In this document: positions 7,490-15,742 of the stretch, piece by piece
How the letters are laid out: each line of letters begins with the position of its first letter
How positions within the stretch are numbered: the stretch's first letter is position 1
Assembly (NCBI RefSeq): GCF_946480185.1
Contig: NZ_CAMLIG010000045.1
Coordinates: forward strand, 1 to 21,692
From: an uncultured Pedobacter sp.
GTDB taxonomy: Bacteria; Bacteroidota; Bacteroidia; Sphingobacteriales; Sphingobacteriaceae
Direction: 5' to 3'
DNA length: 21,692 nt
The notes under the pieces: generated by a model
Database searches by the model: none
Told to the model about the DNA's origin: nothing
Seen by the model: only the letters and a program-made list of their open reading frames with translations
Program-made: the position numbers and the translations under genes

Positions 7490-8771
7490 GAACCGTTTAC
7501 ACAAAGTAATACCTGGGGGAGCACACACCTATTCTAGAGGAGATGATCAATTTCCCTCAAACGCACCATCAATCTTAGAACGAGGTGAAGGAGCCTATTG
7601 TTATGATATAGAGGGTAATAAGTATTTGGATTATGGTATGGGTTTAAGGTCTGTTAACATAGGTTATGGGAATAAAGAAGTTGCTGAAGCGTGTTATGCT
7701 GAAATTTTAAAAGGAAATAATCTTACTAGAGCATCACTGACTGAATTAAAAGCGGCGGAACTTTTGGTTGACCTAATTCCATCCGTAGATATGGTAAAGT
7801 TTGCAAAACATGGCTCAACCGTAACAACTGCGGCTATTAAGTTAGCTAGAGCTTATACCGGCAGAAAGCTAATTGCTATTCCTGTGGAGCATCCTTTTTA
7901 CTCTTTTGACGATTGGTTTATAGGGTCAACCATAATGCAACGAGGTGTTCCGAAAGAAACAAGCTCATTGACGGTAAAGTTCAGCTATAATGATATCGAA
8001 TCTTTAGCGACGCTATTTGAAAAATACCCTAATCAAATTGCTGGGATTATTACAGAACCGGCAACCTCCGTGGGTCCAGAAAATAATTTTCTTCATCAGG
8101 TTAAGGAGTTATGTAATAAAAACGGAGCAGTTTTTATTTTAGATGAAATGATAACTGGATTTAGATGGCATTTACAGGGTGCACAAACCTATTTTGGTGT
8201 GGAGCCTGATTTATGCACTTTTGGGAAAGCGATGGCAAACGGATTTGCAGTTGCCGCCCTTGGCGGAAAAAAGGAAATCATGCAGTTAGGGGGTATATTA
8301 GAAGAGGGAAATGAAAGGCTATTTTTAGTCTCAACTACACATGGCGCAGAGATGAGTGCTTTGGGTGCTTTCATAAAAACTGTTGAGATTTTAAAAAGAG
8401 ATAACGTTATAGCTCATTTTTGGTCTTACGGTCAGAAATTAATGGATGGGATGAATCAAATAGCCAAGGAAAAAGGAATTGAAAATGAATTTTATGTAGA
8501 AGGCTACCCTTGCTCACCTAGTTACATTACAAAAAATACTCAGGGAGAATCATCCTTGTCACTTCGAACACTGTTTGCACAGGAAATGATCAAGAACGGT
8601 GTGATAATGCCTTATATCGCGATTTCATTTGCACACAAGGAAGAAGAGTTATCTAAGACATTGATAGCCGTTGAAAACGCATTGGAAGTGGTAAAAAGTG
8701 CTTTGAAAGACGGCGTAGATAAATATCTAAATTCTCCAGTGATTAAACCAGTTTTTCGTAAATACAATTAA
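7473..8771 (+). CDS. Class III PLP aminotransferase (glutamate-1-semialdehyde aminomutase-like) of unknown substrate
   Basis: A 432-residue fold-type I enzyme of the class III branch. Seen: PGGAHTYSRG (14-23), a GSA-aminomutase-like opening; a phosphate-binding region around KHGSTVTTAAIKLARAYTG; LDEMITGFRW (223-232), where the Asp binds the PLP nitrogen; and FGKAMANG with the Schiff-base Lys252. All key catalytic elements are present, so it should be active. The gene starts inside the legF 3' end (ATG 7473; an ATG at 7461 would add four residues), so the two are probably co-translated. It is unlikely to be the haem-pathway HemL because it lies in a sugar operon. The known legionaminic route needs only one aminotransferase (LegC), so this second one suggests an extra amino group, an aminomutase step or an amino-acid-like substituent. 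Its substrate is not deducible from sequence. Confidence 0.85.
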   Translation: MNQQYKNRLHKVIPGGAHTYSRGDDQFPSNAPSILERGEGAYCYDIEGNKYLDYGMGLRSVNIGYGNKEVAEACYAEILKGNNLTRASLTELKAAELLVDLIPSVDMVKFAKHGSTVTTAAIKLARAYTGRKLIAIPVEHPFYSFDDWFIGSTIMQRGVPKETSSLTVKFSYNDIESLATLFEKYPNQIAGIITEPATSVGPENNFLHQVKELCNKNGAVFILDEMITGFRWHLQGAQTYFGVEPDLCTFGKAMANGFAVAALGGKKEIMQLGGILEEGNERLFLVSTTHGAEMSALGAFIKTVEILKRDNVIAHFWSYGQKLMDGMNQIAKEKGIENEFYVEGYPCSPSYITKNTQGESSLSLRTLFAQEMIKNGVIMPYIAISFAHKEEELSKTLIAVENALEVVKSALKDGVDKYLNSPVIKPVFRKYN

Positions 8772-8775
8772 AAAG

Positions 8776-9507
8776 ATGTTCTCTGTTAAAGATAAAGTCA
8801 TAGTAGTTACTGGCGGAAATGGACTTTTAGGAAAGAGTATTGTTTCTAACTTACGTAAAGAAGGAGCTATTGCCATCTCCGCAGACTTAAGCGCAGACTC
8901 AGAAATAGATATTTTTTTAGACATCACGTGTGAACAATCTATTTCAACAACAGTTTCGCAACTCACTGCTAAATATGGTAGAATTGACGGATGGGTAAAC
9001 AATGCCTATCCTCGCACCAAAGACTGGGGGAATAAGTTTGAAGAAATCCCAGTAGAGTCTTGGAAGCAAAATGTAGACATGCATTTGAACGGTTATTTCA
9101 TGTGCTGTAAAGAAGTATTGGAACAAATGAAGAAACAGGGTTTTGGATCACTAATAAATATGTCATCAATTTATGGGTTGGTAGCACCTGACTTCACCAT
9201 TTATGAAGGTACAGAAATGACAATGCCAGCGGCTTACTCAGCAATTAAAGGGGGATTAAATAATTTGACTAGATATTTGGCTGCTTATTATGGTCCATAT
9301 CAGGTAAGAGTCAATACGGTTTCTCCAGGCGGTATCTTTGATAATCAAACACAAACTTTTGTAGATAATTATAATAAAAAAGTACCTATGAGAAAAATGG
9401 GTACAACACAAGACATTGTTTCAGCAGTCTATTATCTGTTAACGGATGAAACATCATATATTACAGGACATAATTTAGTAGTTGATGGGGGCTGGAGTAT
9501 CATTTAA
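8776..9507 (+). CDS. ptmA: Short-chain dehydrogenase/reductase (PtmA-like) of the nonulosonate cluster
   Basis: A classical 243-residue SDR with a TGGNGLLG cofactor loop (12-19), a VNNAYPR motif (74-80, the NNAG equivalent), catalytic Ser at NMSSIYG (130-131), and Tyr154/Lys158 in AYSAIKGG, followed by VRVNTVSPGGI. It ends in GHNLVVDGGWSII, the usual end of oxidoreductases of this class. The NNAYPR variant and the site next to a CMP-nonulosonate cytidylyltransferase recall PtmA of Campylobacter flagellin glycosylation (recalled, not searched), whose chemical role is to my knowledge not firmly defined. It starts 4 bp after the class III aminotransferase gene, so the pair probably acts together: oxidation of a hydroxyl to a carbonyl followed by transamination is a plausible scheme. 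The symbol is by analogy. Confidence 0.8.
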   Translation: MFSVKDKVIVVTGGNGLLGKSIVSNLRKEGAIAISADLSADSEIDIFLDITCEQSISTTVSQLTAKYGRIDGWVNNAYPRTKDWGNKFEEIPVESWKQNVDMHLNGYFMCCKEVLEQMKKQGFGSLINMSSIYGLVAPDFTIYEGTEMTMPAAYSAIKGGLNNLTRYLAAYYGPYQVRVNTVSPGGIFDNQTQTFVDNYNKKVPMRKMGTTQDIVSAVYYLLTDETSYITGHNLVVDGGWSII

Positions 9508-9510
9508 ATT

Positions 9511-11028
9511 ATGGAAAAAAAAGTTGTTTTTTGTCACACCGCTCATCCAAGACTTAATTTAATTGGTCAAATACAATTAGATATTCTTTTAGATTTGATA
9601 AAAGCCGGAAACGAGGTTTATGTCTTAAAGGCTAGTGACGAGTTAGTTAAAAGTCAAACAAACTATATTACCCCTGATTTTATGGTATATCATTACCATA
9701 AACTTTACGAAAAAACCGTAGCTATTTTAAAAAAGGAAGGAACTATTTTCGAGCTTAGTTACAGTAATAGCACAAACCACAAAACCAACTATGGTATACC
9801 AAATATAAGTGATCTTAAAAAGCTCCGGTACAAGGATGTCCAAATAGGTATGGGAGTCGCATCTTCTCTCATATCGTTGATAAGAGATCATGAATTGGAT
9901 ACTAATCTTTTTAAAAAGGAGATTGATCGTGAATTACGAAATGCAACAAATATTGTCGAGACGTTTATCAATATTAAAAATCAGATAGGCCCCGAATTAG
10001 TATATGTTTTTAACGGTAGAATGGCTACTTATTCGCCAATCATAGATTTTTGTAAAACAAATCAAATCCAATATAATGTTTTTGAATTTACATCAAGATT
10101 AGACAAATACCATGTCTTAAATAAAGCTATTCCACACGATATATCTTACAGAGAGCGTGAAATGATGGGTGTTTGGAGCTCGGAGAACGACGAGAATTTA
10201 AAAATTAAGATAGCCTGCGACTTCTACGATAGTCAAAAAAAGGGTAAGTCCTTAATGGAGGATAATTTTATAAGCTATCAAAAGCAAAATCTTATTCCAA
10301 CTTTTGATGAAGATAAAGAGCTTATAACTTTTTTCAACTCCTCGATCGACGAATTTGCGTCGGTACCAGGTTGGGAGAATTATATTTATGTGTTTGAGGA
10401 CGAGTCTTCTGCGATTTGTAAGATTTGCAAGCATTTTGCACATGACAAAAAAAAGCAATTTATACTGAGAATTCATCCAAATTTAAAATTTCTAAAAAAC
10501 AGTCAGATTTTAAAACTTCAGAGCTTATATAGCCTTGATAATCTTATTATAATTGAAGCACTTTCTCCAATATCAAGCTATGCGCTAATAGAAATTTCAG
10601 ACAAGGTCATAACTTTTGGATCTACAATAGGAATCGAAGCAACATATTTTAATAAGCCATCTATTTTATTAGGTATGTCATTTTTTGATAATTTAGATGT
10701 CGCTTATTTACCAAGTACAGAATCTGAGGTTTATCAATTAATCGATGATTTTGGTTTAGCGCCGAAACCTAAGGTAAATACCTACAAATATGGTTTCTGG
10801 TGGATGACGTTTGGTGAAGATTTCATTTATCGAGATGTTTTATACAGCGAGAAATCGTTAAAGCCGTCAAACTTACAGATCGGAATTGGAGTGTTAATTA
10901 AAGGTTTTTCCAAAAGTCTTTGGGGAAGAGTCTATGGGGCTCTCAATATAAACCTAATCAGAAAAATGAAAAACCCAGCATATAGAAAGGCTATTTTAAG
11001 AGAATTCGCACCATGGAGAAAAAAATAG
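9511..11028 (+). CDS. Probable GT-B glycosyltransferase, candidate nonulosonate (CMP-sugar) transferase
   Basis: I cannot assign this 505-residue protein to a named family with certainty. It has no signal peptide or membrane segment. The N-terminal half starts VVFCHTAHPRLNLIGQI and contains VFNGRMATYSPI (166-177). The C-terminal half has RIHPNLKF (320-327, His322-Pro323) and VITFGSTIGIEATYF (366-380, Ser371-Thr372). An HP motif followed by an S/T-S/T motif with a conserved Glu is the pattern of CMP-sugar-using GT-B enzymes (bacterial sialyl- and Kdo transferases, Capsule_synth-type proteins). Its position 3 bp after the CMP-nonulosonate genes makes it the best candidate for the enzyme that adds the nonulosonic acid to the glycan. 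The donor and acceptor are inferred. The last codons hold an A7 run just before the stop and overlap the next gene by 16 bp. Confidence 0.6.
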   Translation: MEKKVVFCHTAHPRLNLIGQIQLDILLDLIKAGNEVYVLKASDELVKSQTNYITPDFMVYHYHKLYEKTVAILKKEGTIFELSYSNSTNHKTNYGIPNISDLKKLRYKDVQIGMGVASSLISLIRDHELDTNLFKKEIDRELRNATNIVETFINIKNQIGPELVYVFNGRMATYSPIIDFCKTNQIQYNVFEFTSRLDKYHVLNKAIPHDISYREREMMGVWSSENDENLKIKIACDFYDSQKKGKSLMEDNFISYQKQNLIPTFDEDKELITFFNSSIDEFASVPGWENYIYVFEDESSAICKICKHFAHDKKKQFILRIHPNLKFLKNSQILKLQSLYSLDNLIIIEALSPISSYALIEISDKVITFGSTIGIEATYFNKPSILLGMSFFDNLDVAYLPSTESEVYQLIDDFGLAPKPKVNTYKYGFWWMTFGEDFIYRDVLYSEKSLKPSNLQIGIGVLIKGFSKSLWGRVYGALNINLIRKMKNPAYRKAILREFAPWRKK

Positions 11029-11999
11029 TGTCAACGTTTATGTTCAGCGAACCACATGAACAAGATTTATTATGGTTAAAGTTTAATGTGGAAGATGCAT
11101 TTGTTAATGAATGGATAATTACTGAATCTACATATACGTTTCAGGGCAAATCCAAATCACTTTATTTGGAGGATATCTTAAGTCAGCCTAGATTCAAAAG
11201 GTTTAAAGAGAAAGTACATTATATTGTCGTAGAAAAAAACTATAATTTCGAGTTTGAACCGAAACTAAAGGACATAATTAAACGACGAATAAAGAGAAGC
11301 TTAATTTCAGCTTTAAAAAAGCAATATGAGTTAGTTAGTTACGCCGAACTAGCATCTTTTAATGCTGAAATTAATCAGAGAGGTGCTTGTGTTAATTATA
11401 TAAAATCAAAATACTCTGCAGAGGATATTGTATTAACATGTGATACAGATGAAATTTTTGATTTAAATAAAGATAAAAAAACAGAGTTTTTAAAAATCAT
11501 AAGTGATAATAGCACCCCCTTTTACTTAAAAAGAGAAATTTTCTGTTATGACTTTGACAATTATACAAATAGACTCAGATTTAGTCCTATCATTAAAGTT
11601 AAGGATGTTAGCACTATTGAAGATCTTCATGAGATAAGGCATCCTAAACCTAGTAATAGAAATATTATTACGACCGAAAAGCCCTTAATCTTCGAGTTTA
11701 CATTTTGTTTTTCTAAAGATGCTATAGTTAAAAAGCTGTCAACTTTTGCTCATGTAACAGACTTAAACGAAAAATCACTAGACTTTTGTTTTGATAATAA
11801 TATATCGCTGATAAGTCCAGGTCAGATTAATGAAAACTACAGAAACGCAAAGGATAATTTTTATTTCAAAATCCAGCCTTCAAAATTTGCTTTCCCCATG
11901 TTTTTAATGGAAAACTTCGAGTTTTTTCGTACAGGAATTGTCAATCCTAATTATTTGGAAGTTAGAGCAGATAATAAACAGCTTTATGTCAATAATTAA
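11013..11999 (+). CDS. GT17-like glycosyltransferase
   Basis: A 328-residue soluble protein whose start (VSTFMFSEPHEQDLLWLKFN) and WIITESTYTFQGKSKSLY stretch at 35-51 resemble the family 17 glycosyltransferase region around 'ESxxTFxGKxK'. TCDTDEIFDL (142-151) supplies an acidic DxD-like metal/nucleotide motif (Asp144, Asp146, Glu147). Family 17 is known for beta-1,4-GlcNAc transferases, and bacterial members are frequent in polysaccharide clusters; the sugar moved here is unknown. The ATG at 11013 lies within the last codons of the preceding gene, a 16-bp overlap. The stop at 11997-11999 overlaps the flippase start at 11986. Both overlaps suggest translational coupling in one operon. Codon use is strongly A/T-ending, as in the genes that follow. 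Confidence 0.68.
   Translation: MEKKIVSTFMFSEPHEQDLLWLKFNVEDAFVNEWIITESTYTFQGKSKSLYLEDILSQPRFKRFKEKVHYIVVEKNYNFEFEPKLKDIIKRRIKRSLISALKKQYELVSYAELASFNAEINQRGACVNYIKSKYSAEDIVLTCDTDEIFDLNKDKKTEFLKIISDNSTPFYLKREIFCYDFDNYTNRLRFSPIIKVKDVSTIEDLHEIRHPKPSNRNIITTEKPLIFEFTFCFSKDAIVKKLSTFAHVTDLNEKSLDFCFDNNISLISPGQINENYRNAKDNFYFKIQPSKFAFPMFLMENFEFFRTGIVNPNYLEVRADNKQLYVNN
11019..11028 (+). promoter_or_regulatory. Possible -1 slippery heptamer A_AAA_AAA directly before a stop codon
   Basis: In the frame of the 505-residue protein the last codons read AGA AAA AAA TAG, so the heptamer A_AAA_AAA (11019-11025) is correctly phased for -1 slippage and is followed at once by the stop. A -1 slip would continue into the GT17-like gene, whose own ATG at 11013 is already in that frame, giving a fused protein. 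No strong downstream stem was identified by eye. It could simply be an A-rich overlap. Confidence 0.3.
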
Positions 12000-13497
12000 A
12001 CAAAGTTTAAAGACCTCCTTTATAAATTATATAGGTATTTTATTAGGAGCTTTCTTTACCTTATACCTCACACCTAAATATTTAACTACTGATTTCAACG
12101 GCTTATATAGGTTATTGTTAGAGTATTCTTCAATAGTTGCAATATATTTTCATTTTGGCATACCTACAATAATCAATAAATATTACTTTCAGATTTTTAA
12201 AGAAAACAGTACCTCAAAAGGGTTTGATTTTTTTGTGTTTTTTGTACCTGCAATTATGCTGATATCATTTGGGCTAATTGCTTTCTTTAATAGAAAAGCT
12301 ATAGTTACTCTTATTGCCTCCAAGGAAGACGCTAATTTATTGTACAAGTATATTTTCTTTTTGTTTCCCCTAATTTTTAGTTTTGCCTACTTTCTGATTT
12401 TAGAAGCTTATTCCGCAGTTTTAGGCGATATTGTTTTTGTGAATATTTTTAAGAATATCGTTCTAAAAATATTTAACATTGTATCTATTTTATGTTATAT
12501 CTTAACAAAAAACTTTGCTGTTTCCCTATATATTGTTTCAGTTGGAGCGGTTGTAAGTGTTACCGCAGTTCTGTTTAAGGTTCTTTATTTAAAGAAGTTT
12601 AAAATCGATTTAAGGCCTAGTTTTCTTTTTCTAAGAGCAAATAATTTAAAAGTAGATTTCTGGAGATTTATGAGTTATCTTGTTTTTAGCAATATAACTG
12701 TTTTCTTAGTCTCAAAAATCGACATCTTTTTTGTAGGGAAATATACAGATCTTTCTCAACTAGCGTTTTATGCAACTGCCACCTATTTTGTGACTCTATT
12801 ATTAGTGCCCTATTCAGCAGTACTAAATATATCCTTTCCAAGTATTGCAAAATCATACTTTAATAAGGAGATAGATGTTTTGAAAAAGTTAGTAGTTACA
12901 AATTCGATTTATGGGTTTTCGTTGGCTCTATACGTTTTTTTAATGGTTTGGATCAATATTGATTTTATTTACGTTTTAATTCCCAATGGCAACGCTTATA
13001 GCGCTGGTAAATATGTTTTCTTAATTCTCGGAATTGGCCGTCTGGCAGACATTTCCATTGGATCTATAGGGCAGTTGCTAACGGTCTCTAAAAGTTACGT
13101 CTTCACCTTATACTCATCAGTCATTATATCTATCGTTAGTGTGATTTTAGGTTACTATTTAACCAAATCATTCGGAATTTATGGCTCCGCTTCCGCAATT
13201 TCCTTTTGCATAGTGTTATCCGTCATTTATCAATTAATTATCGTAAGATGGAAAATAGGAGTGACGCCATACAATTCAAATTTTCTAAGATTGTTATTCA
13301 TATTTCCGATTATATTAGTAGTTAATCTTTTAATTAATAGTTTGGTGGAGTCCAACTTTTTATCTTTTTTATTAAAGTCTTCGTTGTCTACAGGGATTTT
13401 TTTTGGTTATATGTGGTATTTTAAGATTAGTGAAGAAATTAATTTTATTTTAAAAAGTGTTTATTTTAAAATTCGAAACCTATGCGGATTAGACTAG
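11986..13497 (+). CDS. wzx: Wzx-type oligosaccharide flippase
   Basis: An integral membrane protein of 503 residues, rich in Phe, Ile, Leu and Val, with about 12-14 hydrophobic segments spread over its whole length. This is the normal size and pattern of Wzx/PST flippases of the MOP superfamily. The N-terminus (SFINYIGILLGAFFTLYLTP, with a small basic head before it) and a mid-protein stretch with a charged residue inside a helix (VSKIDIFFVGKYTDLSQLAFY) are typical. It would move the lipid-linked repeat unit across the inner membrane. I chose the ATG at 11986; an upstream ATG at 11938 would give a longer overlap with the previous gene and a non-family extension. The last 16 bases overlap the next glycosyltransferase gene. 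Function is supported by fold type and context rather than by a catalytic motif. Confidence 0.85.
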   Translation: MSIIKQSLKTSFINYIGILLGAFFTLYLTPKYLTTDFNGLYRLLLEYSSIVAIYFHFGIPTIINKYYFQIFKENSTSKGFDFFVFFVPAIMLISFGLIAFFNRKAIVTLIASKEDANLLYKYIFFLFPLIFSFAYFLILEAYSAVLGDIVFVNIFKNIVLKIFNIVSILCYILTKNFAVSLYIVSVGAVVSVTAVLFKVLYLKKFKIDLRPSFLFLRANNLKVDFWRFMSYLVFSNITVFLVSKIDIFFVGKYTDLSQLAFYATATYFVTLLLVPYSAVLNISFPSIAKSYFNKEIDVLKKLVVTNSIYGFSLALYVFLMVWINIDFIYVLIPNGNAYSAGKYVFLILGIGRLADISIGSIGQLLTVSKSYVFTLYSSVIISIVSVILGYYLTKSFGIYGSASAISFCIVLSVIYQLIIVRWKIGVTPYNSNFLRLLFIFPIILVVNLLINSLVESNFLSFLLKSSLSTGIFFGYMWYFKISEEINFILKSVYFKIRNLCGLD

Positions 13498-14651
13498 TAG
13501 ATACATTTAGTGTAAAATCTTTACACGAGCAATTTAATGCCAGCTTGCTAGTAATGCTTTCCTTAATTAGCAACGATGTAGAATATTTAGCAGGAGAGAG
13601 TTCTAAAAATGAGGTTTATAAATTATTAAAGGAAAAGAATATAGAAAACATTCGATATAAAAAAATAGGAGTGATTGAGGGGGAGCAGAAAACAAGATTG
13701 TTGTTAAGGTATTTAATTTCGTGTTTAAGTAATATTATTATCCTATGTTTTTCTTCTAAAAAGGATCTTCTTATTTATAATTACAACAATCTTTTCTCCG
13801 TTAGAATAATTAATGCTATAAATAAAATTTTAAATAGGAAAATTTTAATCTTTTGTCATGGAGAACTTGAGCTTTTAATCCCTACTCAAGTTGAAGTCGG
13901 AATTTTACATAGAATTTTAAGTTTCCTTTGCAACAGCTTTTTTAAAAACAAGGATATTAAATTTAATAAACAAATTTATTTTGTAGTAATGGGCGAAAAA
14001 ATAAAAAGCAACCTTACGAATTTAATAAATAGAGAATGCTTGAAACAATTTATTTCGGTTGATCACCCATATATTTTTGAACAAAATGCTTACCCAGTTA
14101 AAAAAAGTGGAATTTTAAATTTTGGAACGGTAGGCTTACTTAATAAGTTAAAGGGTTTGGATAATTTAATTTTATTGTCTGAAAGACTTAATTTAAAAGG
14201 GAGGAGCGATTTAAAAATATCTGTAACAGGCAAAGTTACTATTGAAAATCATTTGTTAACAAGCTTGGGCATTGATCTTCCGTCTAACAATGGAGCTTCT
14301 TTAAGTAGATCTGCTTTTGATGAAAGGATAAAAAAATTAGATTATATAATATTTGTTTATCCAAGTGACTCTTATAGATTAATTGCCAGTGGAGCAATAA
14401 TGGATTGTATAAAAAACAGTATTCCCGTAATTGCGTTAAGAAATGACTATTTTGAATATCTCTTCAGTAAATTAGGAGGTTTTGGAATATTGGTAGATAC
14501 TATTGAACAAATGGTTGATGTAATTAATAAATTATCTGCGTGTCCATCTAAATTTAAGGATATTGATTTTAATAAAATCCGGGAGATAGTCAAACCAGAA
14601 TTTATTAAAGAAATGTTTAAAGAGAAACTATCAGAAATAGAATTTTTATAA
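13482..14651 (+). CDS. Glycosyltransferase, probable GT-B fold, no EX7E motif
   Basis: A 389-residue protein with a Rossmann-like N-terminal half (IFCHGELELL near 123-132, resembling the H-G loop of GT-B acceptor domains) and a C-terminal half opening with NFGTVGLLNKLKGLDNLILL (213-232), the GT4-like start of the donor domain. Further on, DYIIFVYPSDSYRLIASGAI (287-306) occupies the site of the usual E(x7)E donor motif but lacks both glutamates. It is therefore a diverged GT4-like enzyme, either using another nucleotide-binding arrangement or of reduced activity. No membrane segments are evident apart from short hydrophobic strands. The gene starts within the wzx end (16-bp overlap) and ends 3 bp before the polymerase gene. 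Donor and acceptor are unknown. Confidence 0.65.
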   Translation: MRIRLVDTFSVKSLHEQFNASLLVMLSLISNDVEYLAGESSKNEVYKLLKEKNIENIRYKKIGVIEGEQKTRLLLRYLISCLSNIIILCFSSKKDLLIYNYNNLFSVRIINAINKILNRKILIFCHGELELLIPTQVEVGILHRILSFLCNSFFKNKDIKFNKQIYFVVMGEKIKSNLTNLINRECLKQFISVDHPYIFEQNAYPVKKSGILNFGTVGLLNKLKGLDNLILLSERLNLKGRSDLKISVTGKVTIENHLLTSLGIDLPSNNGASLSRSAFDERIKKLDYIIFVYPSDSYRLIASGAIMDCIKNSIPVIALRNDYFEYLFSKLGGFGILVDTIEQMVDVINKLSACPSKFKDIDFNKIREIVKPEFIKEMFKEKLSEIEFL

Positions 14652-14654
14652 AAA

Positions 14655-15740
14655 ATGCAGTTGTATTTCGCCATATTTTTTTTGCTGGCATTCTTTTCTT
14701 TTTTTGAAATAATCAATTCCAATAAAAAACTCACCCATCTCTTTTACGGGGTTTTTTGTCTGGTTTTTTTTGTAATGTCGTTTATAAGATTTGAAGTTGG
14801 GACAGATTGGGATAATTATTATAACTTTTTTAAAAATATAGGTAGCGTTGATCTAGCAACAGATTCCTTCGAATTTGGATTTGGATTAATAAATAAATGG
14901 GTTAGTTACTTTACAAATGAATATAGCATCCTTTTATTCGTTTTAGGAGCTATCCTTTTTAGTTTTCAAAGTTTTGCAATAAAGAGGATGAGCCCCTACC
15001 CTTTAATTTCTCTACTTTTTCTATGGTCAACCCAGTTTGCAAATATTCTTTTTGTGCGACAGTGGATCGCAATTGCTATTTTGTTTTTTAGTATAAAATA
15101 TATAGAAAGGAACCGGTTTGTTTACTTTGTATTCTTTGTATTACTAGCTTGCTTATTTCATAGGACAAGTTTCTTTTTTATTCTTGCTTGGTGGGTATAC
15201 AAAAACAATTGGTCTATAAAAACCAAATTAATTATACTACTACTATCAATTCTTGCTTCAGCCGCAATAATGAATATCTTACAACTTTTAAGCGGAAGTA
15301 TGGGAGGTATTCTGCAAGCAAAGTTGTCATTTTATTTAGATAAAGATTATAATAAAGAAGCTAATGAAGAACTAAGTCTTGTGAAGATCATAATTAGAGG
15401 CTTCGCAAATAAATTCCTTATTTTGGGCATTGGATTTTATATTCTCCATAAAGCATCCTACAAGATTGATAAATTCAAAGGTTATTTGAATCTTTATTGG
15501 TTCGGTGCAGTAGTTTACTTTTGCGTAATATCAATATCGGTTGTTTTTGTAAGGCTATCCTATGCCTTTGACATGCTACAGATTGTTCTTGTGCCATATT
15601 TTTTACAGTATTTCACCGACAAAAGGTCGCGAGCAATATTATTCTTTATTTTCTGTATCTATGCAGCTCTTAGGATGTGGCAAGTATTAGATGGTCCGTA
15701 TGCCGAAGAGCTTACTCCGTATAAAACAATTTTCAATTAA
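14655..15740 (+). CDS. EpsG-family membrane protein, probable Wzy polymerase
   Basis: A 361-residue protein with around ten hydrophobic segments. After two N-terminal helices comes FIRFEVGTDWDNYYNFF (about 43-59), the hallmark G-x-D-x-x-x-Y loop of the EpsG family, which comprises Wzy-type polysaccharide polymerases. Later loops carry FVRQWIAIAILFFSIKYI and LFHRTSFFF, also usual in EpsG proteins (an R-Q then an H-x-T/S pattern). Together with wzx and a wzz-like gene it completes a Wzx/Wzy-dependent assembly set. It starts 3 bp after the preceding transferase and ends 2 bp before the next one, so it is clearly in the same operon. Polymerase function is inferred from family and context, since Wzy proteins share little sequence. 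Confidence 0.8.
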   Translation: MQLYFAIFFLLAFFSFFEIINSNKKLTHLFYGVFCLVFFVMSFIRFEVGTDWDNYYNFFKNIGSVDLATDSFEFGFGLINKWVSYFTNEYSILLFVLGAILFSFQSFAIKRMSPYPLISLLFLWSTQFANILFVRQWIAIAILFFSIKYIERNRFVYFVFFVLLACLFHRTSFFFILAWWVYKNNWSIKTKLIILLLSILASAAIMNILQLLSGSMGGILQAKLSFYLDKDYNKEANEELSLVKIIIRGFANKFLILGIGFYILHKASYKIDKFKGYLNLYWFGAVVYFCVISISVVFVRLSYAFDMLQIVLVPYFLQYFTDKRSRAILFFIFCIYAALRMWQVLDGPYAEELTPYKTIFN

Positions 15741-15742
15741 AT

